A stretch of 64,000 nt of DNA, taken from the NCBI RefSeq assembly GCF_037975245.1, contig NC_092572.1, forward strand, positions 12,342,269 through 12,406,268. Direction: 5' to 3'. Shown here piece after piece: positions 24,647 to 33,559 of the stretch. The position numbers were made by a program, and so were the translations under genes. Within the stretch, counting starts at the first letter, position 1; each line of letters begins with the position of its first letter. The stretch is from Apostichopus japonicus. Taxonomy: Eukaryota; Echinodermata; Holothuroidea; Aspidochirotida; Stichopodidae. The notes below the pieces were generated by a model that saw only the letters and a program-made list of their open reading frames with translations, ran no database searches and was not told where the DNA came from.

Positions 24647-25012
24647 CAAGGGCGTAGGAACCGGGGGGGCTGGGGGGCGCCAGCTCCCCAGTGAAAAATA
24701 TGGGGGGGGCGGAAGTATCGTTCCGCCCCCCCTGCTTCGCAAGTCAGAAAACCCCTTTTTCATTTCCGAATGAGAAAAAAATCTCATTTGAAGCACCAAA
24801 TTGCATCTAAGGCCAGGTGAAATTGCAAAATTCTTTACAAAATGGAGTGGGTGTTAAAGTGTGCTATATTGCACCAAATTGCATCTGAGGCCACCTGGAA
24901 ATGCAAAAAAATTCCAAAGGGGAGGGGGACACCCCGTCCCCTTAGACCCCTCCCCCAGGCCAGCCAACAGTCTTCAGCCCCCCCCACTCAAAAGTACCTT
25001 CCTACGCCACTG
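24647..25012. mobile_element. hAT-type non-autonomous element, 366 bp
   Basis: 8-bp duplication ATTACTGC at 24639-24646 and 25013-25020. The left end is CAAGGGCGTAGGAACC; the reverse complement of the right end is CAGTGGCGTAGGAAGGTAC. G/C-rich inner blocks. A segment with GCACCAAATTGCATCTRAGG occurs twice (about 24794 and 24870), an internal duplication of about 76 bp. No transposase. Confidence 0.9.
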
Positions 25013-25134
25013 ATTACTGCTAACTACAATATAAACCTGAGTGTGATGCCATCGGTGTTCAATGATCACAGACTGACTACTGCTTATGAATAACACAAAT
25101 GCATAAGAATGAAAGTTGATGTAATAATGGAACC

Positions 25135-25140
25135 TTTATT
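25135..25140 (-). terminator. poly(A) hexamer AATAAA of the recombinase-like gene
   Basis: TTTATT on the plus strand, 263 bases past the minus-strand stop at 25403 and before the hAT-type element at 24647-25012. The position is suitable. No other signal was used. Confidence 0.35.
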
Positions 25141-25402
25141 GTCCAAAGCAAATGAGGTAATAAAAACTTCTGACGTTTCACCCTGACCCAAACTTTTTAA
25201 GATACTGTGTTTACAATGTTTTAAAGAATTTACCATCTCTTGTCCTAAATTAAGTGACCTTCAATCCCAAGAATAGCTACTTCCCAATCACTAATTATGC
25301 ACCAGCTGCTCAACAAGTGGTTTAAAACTTTGACCTCTGGTTAACTGAAATGACCTTTGAAAGTCATATAAAACAGTAGGCATCATTTACATGTACTGTA
25401 TG

Positions 25403-25674
25403 TCACAACCTACATACTATGCCCACCCTCTTATGGTTATTACCCCTTGTCCCCATCCAACTGACTTTGGCCTTAATACTTTTCAGTGGTATCTTCCACA
25501 TTGTGCCCCCCTTTTCTTTACTGGTTTCGATAGCCTTCTTGACAGCCTTTTCCCCGGGTGTTTTGTTTCTCTTAAAGTAAATGCTGAACAGCTGTCTGAC
25601 TTCATCGATTTCAGCCGGAGTCCATGTATGCCTCTTGGTAACCTTCCTTTTCTTCTTTGATTGTCTTGTTCTAC
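25403..25674 (-). CDS. recombinase-like gene, C-terminal basic domain exon
   Basis: Acceptor CTTTCTTCTTGATAG (AG at 25675-25676), phase 1, which completes a codon with the 26400 donor. TGA at 25403-25405. Starts with a nuclear-localisation-like RQSKKKRKVTKRH, then WTPAEIDEVRQLFSIYFKRN and KTPGEKAVKKAIE, ending KSIKAKVSWM. This resembles the small SANT-like W-T/S-x-E-E-x-x-x-V-x-x-x-F...K-x-P-G domain at the end of many invertebrate and fish Crypton-like proteins. A minus-strand AATAAA at 25135-25140 could end the transcript. Confidence 0.6.
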
Positions 25675-25760
25675 CTATCAAGAAGAAAGTGCCATAGATC
25701 AGATTCTCATCTTATGTTACATTGCAGAGGCTAATGTCACTGATCTCAATTGAAGCTGAG

Positions 25761-26113
25761 CAGTGGCGGAGCGTCCATACAGTTAGTGGGGGGGGGGGGG
25801 GGCGGATGCCCCCTGACGGACTCAAATGGACTGCTGGCGCCCTTTTCAGCTCTTTACTACTTTTTACTTATTCGCGATTATTGACTTTTTTATTGCGCTC
25901 TCATCTACCTTTTGACATTTGTCACATTTTGTTGGTGTAATTTGGCGTTGACACCTATTTATTTTTCGTTTATCTGCAAATTAGCCAGGCCCGGAAAGGG
26001 TCATTTCCGGCGATCTAGGGAGTATATTTATCCACGCCAACCTGTGGTGGTGCTCCGCTTAGATAGTGTCAAAAGCGCCCCTACAGACCATTCTCGCCCC
26101 TCCTGACCAACTG
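25761..26113. mobile_element. hAT-type non-autonomous element in the last intron
   Basis: 8-bp duplication AAGCTGAG at 25753-25760 and 26114-26121. The left end is CAGTGGCGGAGCGTCC; the right end reversed is CAGTTGGTCAGGAGGGG, so the terminal match is short. It has a G-run at 25787-25802 and the shared module ending GCTCCGCTTAGATAGT at 26035-26067. It sits in the intron between the last two exons of the recombinase-like gene. Confidence 0.8.
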
Positions 26114-26399
26114 AAGCTGAGTAAAATAACATCATAGCTGGCTGGTGGTGTACTTTTACATCCTTAGTAGACTCGTAGGAAAAGAAACATTTGAATCACC
26201 AATTTTACATTTCATGATTAGTAGGGGAAACAGAACCTCAAATACAAGATGCCTTCACTTTTTGACCACTCCTGGTTATCAACTTCCAGCATTTTTTCGT
26301 AAAATACCTTTACCTATGTCCTACTTTTGAAACAAAAATTCCCACCCATACACATTAATTTTTGCTTTTGAACATTACATTTAGTACTCTGAGACTTAC

Positions 26400-26559
26400 A
26401 TGTACCCAAAGATTCTTCTTCTTCCTGGGGTAAATCAGGCAGCTATTCCTCCTCAGCCTCAGAGTCACTACAGTAGTTAGAGTGTTCAAACTGCTCTTCA
26501 TCTTCATCTGTTGGTTCACCCACAGTGGCGCCATTAAGTCTTGGGTCCATCAAGAAGCT
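26400..26559 (-). pseudogene. recombinase-like gene, acidic linker exon with an in-frame stop
   Basis: Acceptor CTTTCTTTGAAG, donor GTAAGT at 26399. The frame that joins the last exon reads TVGEPTDEDEEQFEHSN, then SDSEAEEE, then TAG, then LPDLPQEEEESLGT. The other end of the exon does not connect in phase to the 26998 donor. The TAG could be the true end of one isoform, but the acidic sequence continuing after it suggests a nonsense mutation. Confidence 0.45.
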
Positions 26560-26997
26560 CTTCAAAGAAAGGAAATATGCAAAACCACCAAAAACTCCTG
26601 AACAATGTATTTATTGCTTTAGGGCGCGGATGCAAATAACAGTGTCATTTTTTCTTGACACACTGGTATATCAGCACTGGGAATGAGTGCAAATAAATGT
26701 TCCCAACTTTTGGACAGATATTACCTACAGATTGGTTAGTTTTCATGAACATGCATATTCAAAGAGTTTGGACTTTGGGCAAGAAGCACTGTGAATGCTG
26801 AGCAACAAAGGTTTCAGCAATGGAGTTGATTGTTTTCAGTGTTAACATGAAATAGTGGGTTTGAAGTTATATAAACGCCACATGTACTGTACCCAGAACA
26901 ACAACACTGTCATGGCATGATCAGGCCAAATAACACAACATGAAGGTTTCAACCACAGTAAAAGGGAATTTAGTGTAGAAGAATCCTTGAAAAATAC

Positions 26998-27193
26998 CTT
27001 CAAACTGGATATCCTCCAGTTTCTTGTTCTTGAACCGTCCAATATGCCCCGAATCCATCATCAGCAGTAACTTAGTGATATCAATCCTCTCAATTATGTC
27101 CATGGTGGAACGGTAATGAAAGTGATGAATGTCCAACGTGTGGCCCATGTGGTCCACTACCCATTGTTGCTGCTGGGCAGATATGTTGAGTCC
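26998..27193 (-). CDS. recombinase-like gene, exon with GH-x8-Tyr box
   Basis: Acceptor TTGTCCTCTCATGCAG, 196 bp, donor GTATTT at 26996-26997. The peptide WVVDHMGHTLDIHHFHYRST at residues 11-30 has G-H followed nine residues later by Tyr. This is the spacing of tyrosine recombinase box II (L-G-H-S/T-x7-Y, as in XerD). A hydrophobic helix IDITKLLLMM and basic GRFKNKKLEDIQ follow, as in Crypton-like proteins. It enters in phase 0, which does not match the upstream exon, so an exon is missing between them. Confidence 0.6.
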
Positions 27194-27606
27194 CTGCATG
27201 AGAGGACAACAAAATATTATCCTACTTATACGTATTTTCTGTTCAGATAACTATGTGCATCCGGTTTAGACATGAAAGTGAAACAGATAACTCATATGAT
27301 CAATAGAACTGTGATAAGTTGTTTCATTCACTACATTAAAGAGAACAGTTTTCAAGTTTTCTTTTATAATCTCTAGGTTTGACAAATAGCCGCTTAATGT
27401 TTAAGAATGTCACATTTAGTTCTATTTCATACAGAAATTTTCATCGTTCACGACCCGAAACCACCAGCTGCCACCTTCATTAGAGGACACAATTCAAGTA
27501 CAGACCGGAAAAACAGAACAAGACAAACTGTAGTGAGGCATAATACATACACATAACAAAATCTTCATGACTAAACCAGGTCCGTGGTGAATAAAAAAAG
27601 TAGTCT

Positions 27607-27661
27607 CGCCGTCCGTCTGTCCGTCCGTCTATATATCTATCTATCTGCTATCTATTTATCT
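27607..27661. repeat. (GTCC)n-(TATC)n microsatellite
   Basis: CGTCCGTCTGTCCGTCCGTC followed by ATATATCTATCTATCTGC and TATCTATTTATC. Lies in an intron of the recombinase-like gene. Confidence 0.9.
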
Positions 27662-28135
27662 AGAGCCGTTGGTCACCCCTTGAACACACAGACAGACCTC
27701 TTAGTCAGATTACTCTTGCAGTGAGGACAACAGCTCAACTGTTACCTTAATGAAAGTACTTTTCACCACCAAACATGCATTTTACATGTTAATTCGGCAG
27801 CTGCTAACTACAATTTGACATCTTACAGCTCACTTTGGTAGCTGCATACATACCTTTGGTAGGGAATACCTTAAACTTCTGTATGTGTACTTTGAAATGC
27901 TTTCAAGATCATTACAACATATGCAATCATGCCTTTAAGCAGGAAAATTGAAACATGTTGCGGATACTCGACCTGAACAGATTATTCTTAACATGGGTTG
28001 ACTATGTAAATTTTATATCAATTGGGCATATATACTGGTTACAAGTCTCAATATATCAATGTTTACAAACATGTTATTGTATACATCAAATTCATATGAA
28101 ATCAGGATATGATAAAAATTTAAAAAAATACTTAC

Positions 28136-28207
28136 CCATGTACATCATGTTAGCAACTGCTATGTTTACCAACGAACTCCTGCATTCTGCATTCAGATAT
28201 GTTGACA
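28136..28207 (-). CDS. recombinase-like gene, exon with Arg box
   Basis: Acceptor TTTAGCCAATTGCAG, 72 bp, donor GTAAGT at 28135. Reads STYLNAECRSSLVNIAVANM, phase 1 in and out. The pattern small-C-R-S-S-x-x-x-I fits box I of tyrosine recombinases (G-x-R-x-S-E-L-x-x-L), where the Arg is catalytic. The same position in Crypton proteins reads N-G-x-R-S-G/S. Confidence 0.5.
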
Positions 28208-28802
28208 CTGCAATTGGCTAAAACAGCGACCACCTGCATGACTTTTCTGAAGAACTGCCAAGATGACTGAGCTTTAAATTAGGTGTGGAAAACAAAATAC
28301 AAGTATTCTTGAAAATTGAAATGCAAGAGATTCATAATCAGAGCTTATATAAGATAAATTATAGGCCTACAGAACTTTCATTATTCTTTTTTATGTAATA
28401 TGAGTATTGTTCTTCCAAGTCCTGGCGTGTTTAAAGTTCTCGGATACTCAAAGACCTTGCGATATCCACTTATAATTTTCAACCCCTTCAACCCATAATT
28501 GTTCAGGACACCTGTTTGATAGTTAAAGATTGTTTAAGAATCATCCACGTTAATATAGCAAAGTTGAAACGTCTTTCAAAAGTAAAATTACTCCTGTCAA
28601 CTGATGGGGAATCTGCGATTTGAACACCTCAAATGTTATATTTGAAGGAACCGGGAAAACCTTCCCATGAACAAAGGTAGGCTTAATTAGTGTGTTTGAC
28701 GAAAAAAACATCCCCCAACTTTTATGCACACACTTCGAAACACTGCTGATTATTCATGTCAACAGAATATTTTGGATAGGTTGGAGCGAAATTGTCACTT
28801 AC

Positions 28803-28919
28803 CCCACATTCCATCTCTCTTTACTACTTTGATGGCTGTGTTTGCCTCCATTTCAATGAGAGGTACGAAAGCATCTTTGTTGATCTCTGCTTCATCCTCT
28901 TTATCCACAAGGACACCAT
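28803..28919 (-). CDS. recombinase-like gene, second exon candidate
   Basis: Acceptor TTATCACCAAAG (AG at 28920-28921), 117 bp, donor GTAAGTG at 28802. Reads DGVLVDKEDEAEINKDAFVP, then LIEMEANTAIKVVKRDGMW, acidic then basic. Phase 1 in and out. No domain named. The open frame and good donor support a true exon. Confidence 0.5.
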
Positions 28920-29456
28920 CTTTGGTGATAACATAAATGAAAGAAAATATTGATAACAGCCTAGTATTTGAAACAAACTTGTTTACACCATTGTTAGGTT
29001 TTAGCCATGCATATTACGTGCGGCTAATATTGCCTGTGGAATTGTATGCCTAAACCCCCTCCCCCCCCTCATCTCAAGTATGTGCTAGCTACTACTAGTG
29101 CTACTACTATAGTGCTAGTTCACTAGTTTTGTAGGCAAACATCCGTACCGCAACTATACTACTAGTACTAGTTCACAAGTTCGCAATAAGTATAGGCCTA
29201 ATGTTAGGCCTAGTCAACCTTCCTCAATATGTAATGTTACCTCAACTATGGCCAAGCCTATAGTATAGGCAATAACAAGGCGTAGTACTACGGGCCTAGT
29301 CATATATAGCAAGGTGTAATATCTTGATAGTAATACTATCATTATCTGTAGGCTGACCGAAGTCGCGTACGTACAACCGCCTCTCCGTAACGGTATGGTA
29401 TCTTTTGATAAGAAGTTATAAACATACTCAATATTAACTCCAAAATAAATGCCTAC

Positions 29457-29538
29457 CGGTTCCAACTAAATCTCTGAATTCCCTGAATACCACAACTTTC
29501 CTTGTTTCCCGTCTCGTCTCATCGCGGCAATGTATCAT
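29457..29538 (-). CDS. recombinase-like gene, first exon candidate
   Basis: ATG at 29538, 27 codons plus one base, GTAGGC donor at 29456. The peptide contains RRETRKVVVFREFRDLVGT. Phase 1, which completes a codon with the next exon at 28919. I do not recognise a domain. The start is chosen because no acceptor is seen just upstream. Confidence 0.4.
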
Positions 29539-30029
29539 ACTGTCCTATAATAACTACTGGTACTACTTTGGACCAATAAGGAGTGACGGTTTCAATGACG
29601 TAATCTATTTGCACGGTAAGAAGATAAACATGAAGGGGGAAGGGCACTTTTACAACAAATTCAGCTGACATTTTGTTTCTGAAATTTCGGCTTCCTCGAA
29701 ATTTGGAGACTTTTTATCTCGCAACATCGACTGTTCATCTTGAAATATTCAATTCAGTTTCAATCTGAAATTCAATCTGAAGCGGAGAAAATTATCATTT
29801 GCCGCTAATAAAAATGATCCAGCTGTTTGATCTATCACTGCCGTGGAGTGCATGTATCCCAAAATATATACCCATTGACGTCATTGACGAAGTCACTCAA
29901 CCACAAGAAAAGATACGCAGAACGTACAGGGGTTACTTGGTCTAGCTTCCAACAGCTTAGTGTAGGGTGTTCCGAAAGTTCGTTCCGCCCTCTCCCCATT
30001 TAAAAAAAAAGAAGATCTTTAAAGCTACA
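29539..30029. other. upstream of the recombinase-like gene, nothing else seen
   Basis: Probably includes its promoter, but I found no clear TATA box or initiator. Unique sequence up to the duplication of the next hAT-type element. Confidence 0.35.
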
Positions 30030-30037
30030 CTAAACAC

Positions 30038-30938
30038 CATGGGCGTCAACAGGTGGGGGACGGGGGGTCATGTACCCCCACTTTCAAAAGTGGAGGGGAT
30101 ATCATATCATTTGTCCCACCCACTTTTCAGAGTAGTTATTAAAAAAAATCACATGCATATGCGCGATTTTCTATTTAAGGTCAAGAAATCTGGACTCCCT
30201 GGGCCCCTGCTATCTATCACTTGCACCGTCATTTATCTCCCATTCTCACAATATCCTAAATCTGCCCATTTAATTCGTTCGGGGGGGGGGGGGAGACCAT
30301 TCGAAAGTGTATTGAATCTTGCACACATGTTGTTTGTATGGGTTCCAAGGGATTAGGTAAGCCATACAGGTAGATGGTGATGAGTTACTATGTTCATATC
30401 ACTACCTCCAGTCCCTTGGACTGGACTGACGAATAGGGGTGTAGAGGTTAAGTAATTAAGGCTACATGTATTCGCCGGATATGGTAGATCTTTATTGTTG
30501 AGTGCCGGCTAGGCGCTACACACGCTCTGCGCGGTGCCTTTTTCTGATTATTATTATCTAAGTACCTGGGCACAAAACAACTGACGTCTCGCACCTACAT
30601 GCATGTATTATATATACCACTGCACTCATCCCGGAGGTGACGGCGACACTTTTTCAATATTTCGTTTGAGATGGACGCTGTGTAATTCGTCTCCCTTGGT
30701 GTCAGAACGGCATCTTTCTACCAGTACTTTCTGTCGGGATTTAGTTTTGTGAGACAAAATTTCTCCTCACAGATCTGGTTCTGATGTAACTAAAAACGAC
30801 TCAGGAAGGCCGTCTCCTGCGATCTCCTGCGTCTTATGTACCCAAAATTTTCTGGTACGCTACGCGCCAACCAATGGTGGCGCTCCGCTTAGATAGTATA
30901 GTGTCCCCCTCACTTTCTGAAACCTGCTGACACCCATG
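30038..30938. mobile_element. hAT-type non-autonomous element, 0.9 kb
   Basis: 8-bp duplication CTAAACAC at 30030-30037 and 30939-30946. The left end is CATGGGCGTCAACAGGTGG; the right end reversed is CATGGGTGTCAGCAGGTTTC. CA-type ends with 8-bp duplications fit hAT. A G-run lies at 30281-30293 and the 33-bp shared module at 30865-30897, close to the right end. No transposase. Confidence 0.9.
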
Positions 30939-30946
30939 CTAAACAC

Positions 30947-33430
30947 CATGCATACGGTAATTGTTATTGTTTTATATAGGCTACATATATATGTATAGAT
31001 GTAGTAGAGCCAGTTTCTTTATTTGTTTTCCCTTTCTTCCGCTATTCCCTAGCAAGTTCCCTCTCTTTTTCCAAGCCACTGTTGTTTCCCTTAGGCGCCA
31101 TATTGTTATGCGTTGAGGTTTGTGTACCTATACAATTCACCATGTGTACGTTGTGTGTCCGTACAAGAAAAGTTAATTACTCACTGAGTTCGTTACAGTG
31201 TGTGTTCCATAGGCAATTCGTACCGAGTATCACGGACGGGTTGAAATTGATGGGGCTATTGTAGTATGGCTGAGATGATGAAGGGAAGATGGAACACCTT
31301 ATATGTATAGTTGACTGACTTTGATGAAAGACAAGACAAGAAATATCCATATTCATGAGGTAAGGCACGCGACAGACGCGCTGGGCGGGAAATTCAATTC
31401 ATTCAGACTTTAGGAAGAGAATTAGTAGTGTAACCTTGTTTACAGACTTTGTATACAGAATGCGGGCTGCTTTGCAGTAAGGGTAAGTTGAAGAATCTAA
31501 AAAGAGTATCTTAATTAAGTTACTTTTCATTTGTTTTGGCTGAGGAATGCAACATATCTTAAAGAAATTGTTAATAATGTGCGTAACTGTAAAATAATTA
31601 CAACACCATATGCACGTAAACGATGTCAGATAGTTTAAGTGCGACGTTGTTGGCCTTTACTCAATGGTAATGCTAAGAGTAGGCCTAATCTGTATAAGCC
31701 TATAGCCAGTAAAGATCAGCTTACATCCAGGAATGTATAGTCACATATTCCTGGTCTACTGTTTGTAAAGATGCAAAGCGAGAAATACGTCAGTAGAGCA
31801 TATACTGCCCAGGAATTTCTGAGTGCCGGGTATACTGATCGCCGTCCTGGGGAGGGGTGTAAGGGGGAGGGTGTGTCCCCATCCCCCGATTTTTGAAGGT
31901 GCTCATATGCCAAATGCTGGCACTTCTGTAGCTTTTTAAGCAAATACACAAGTACTAGTTTTGCTAAAAACTTCCTTTTTAAATTTTTTTTGTTGGTGAA
32001 ATATATTACGTACCTGGTAAAAGTTATTAGTTTGTTTCAAAGAGATTTTACAAGGGACCGATTGAGAGCCGCAAGTAATGTTTCTCGCATGCGTAACTGA
32101 TGCATTATTAGTCTGTATGATTTTGGCATAGACCAGGCCCAATTAATGTTGAACATAATGTTAGGAATGTCGGGATTTTAGATGAAAATAGTGCTGGGCG
32201 GGATTCACGATTTTTAAGACAGTGATGGGCGGTAATTTTTAGTGCTGGGCGGGGCCAACCAGTGCCGCCCAGTGTGGGCACATCCTTGTACTTCCATGGT
32301 GTTTGTTCCATCTCTGTCTTGGATTTTCTTCATTCATACTTTCTCTTTGGTTTTCTTTCGACACAATCCCTCGAGAAAATAGCTGTCGATCATGTTAAAG
32401 AGGTTCAATATTTGAGGTTCAACATTTGTTCAAAAACAAATTTACACAAAAGCCATCATTTATGCAAACATAACAGATGTAATTATTAAAGGACAATAGA
32501 AGAACAATGAATCACATGTGGTTCTATGATGTCATATGTAAACTTGGTTAGTTATCCAGCCTTATGTGTAAAGAAGTATTAAATCTATATCATATCTCAT
32601 AAATGAAATAAGATTTTTCTTAGATGTTTAAAGAAATTATGCATGGCATATATCACATGAACCAAGAATGATTTTAGGGTTATTGTCTTCTTTAATAGAG
32701 TAGTACAAACTCTAGCTAAAATGCTCTACTACTAATTGATGTTCTTAGATACCCTTCATATTTAATACGAGAAACATGTTATCTTTTACCATAGCCTACT
32801 TGTTCATGCGGTTAAGCAGGCTATACGTCTATATATGTTATGACAAGAAACCAAATGTTAACAGTTACTGTCTATTAATCCAGTTGTAGTAACCTATGAA
32901 CAAGTAAAGGTGCCGTCAAAATGTTAAAATCCTTTTCTGGATTATTGCTGCAAAATGTTGAACTGATAGCATTCTGTTGGAGGCGTAATCAATCCTTTTG
33001 TTGAATATGTTGAAATGACGTCATCAATTTTTGCTGCAAATTGTCAATGGTAATGATGAATTTCTGATGTGCGCATAAGTAATCTTTTTGTTTCCAAATG
33101 TTGAAGTGGGTGACACTTGATAAATAGTAATGTTGGCGTTTTGCAGCACAAAGTTAATTTCCTCAGTTATTACACTTAAGAAATTTCTCATTTTGCTGCA
33201 AAATGTCAATATATTGACTTGAAGATGAAATTTTTGACGGTATGTTCTAGAACGTTTCTTATTTGATGGGACTTTCTTTCTTGGATACGTCTGCTGGTAC
33301 CAGGAAACCTGCAAGGATTTCCCTTATTTAGCAACCAGCATTATTACGAATATTGCAATTTAAATTTAGGACATACTCGAACTAAAATTAAAGAGAAACT
33401 TAATGTACAACTCTACTGGTTTGCTTCTAG
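30947..33430. other. intergenic with element fragments
   Basis: At 31849-31890 a fragment with GTCCTGGGGAGGGGTGTAAG resembles the interior of the hAT-type elements at 17.4 and 24.9 kb. At 32188-32270 the phrase GTGCTGGGCGGG recurs three times. From 32945 to 33230 the phrases TTGCTGCAAAATGT and TTTTGCAGCA recur about four times at 60-90 base intervals, an old minisatellite. No gene is supported before 33431. Confidence 0.4.
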
Positions 33431-33493
33431 AATGATGACAATGCGGACGAGGACCAAGACGACAGATCGACCGAAGAACGAAAGGAACCATGA
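33431..33493 (+). CDS. possible terminal exon of a plus-strand gene
   Basis: Acceptor TACTGGTTTGCTTCTAG followed by 20 codons and TGA at 33491-33493 (phase 0). The peptide NDDNADEDQDDRSTEERKEP is acidic and protein-like. No upstream exon was recognised. The first downstream AATAAA signals are inside the satellite units (near 33990 and every following unit), so the 3' UTR would run into the array. Confidence 0.3.
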   Translation, partial: NDDNADEDQDDRSTEERKEP

Positions 33494-33559
33494 TATGAAC
33501 TAAACAGAAGAAGAACCAAAAATGGTGTAGTACTGGGATGAATTGAAAACAAGTTTTAA

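Larger units (their letters stand above)
25403..29538 (-). pseudogene. Crypton-like tyrosine recombinase gene, split and probably degenerate
   Basis: Six exon candidates on the minus strand, in order: 29538-29457, 28919-28803, 28207-28136, 27193-26998, 26559-26400, 25674-25403. Phase is consistent (1/1) for the first three and for the last two. The third carries a tyrosine-recombinase Arg box (AECRSSLVNI). The fourth carries the second box with GH-x8-Tyr. The sixth has a Trp-containing basic domain. The part with the middle catalytic Lys and HxxR was not found between 28136 and 27193. The fourth exon does not join its neighbours in phase, and a TAG interrupts the fifth. Either key exons escaped me or the gene is dead. 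A Crypton origin is inferred from this domain layout. Confidence 0.55.

Noticed and set aside
27400-27500. Exon for the missing middle of the recombinase domain near 27.45 kb
   Set aside because: An acceptor-like site on the minus strand opens only about 17 codons before a stop and shows no H-x-x-R or similar motif.
28803-29538. CIDE-N domain split over the first two exons of the recombinase-like gene
   Set aside because: DGVLVDKED...FVPL recalls the D-G-T-x-V-D-D-E part of CIDE-N, but the joined exons lack the middle of the domain. The likeness is too weak.
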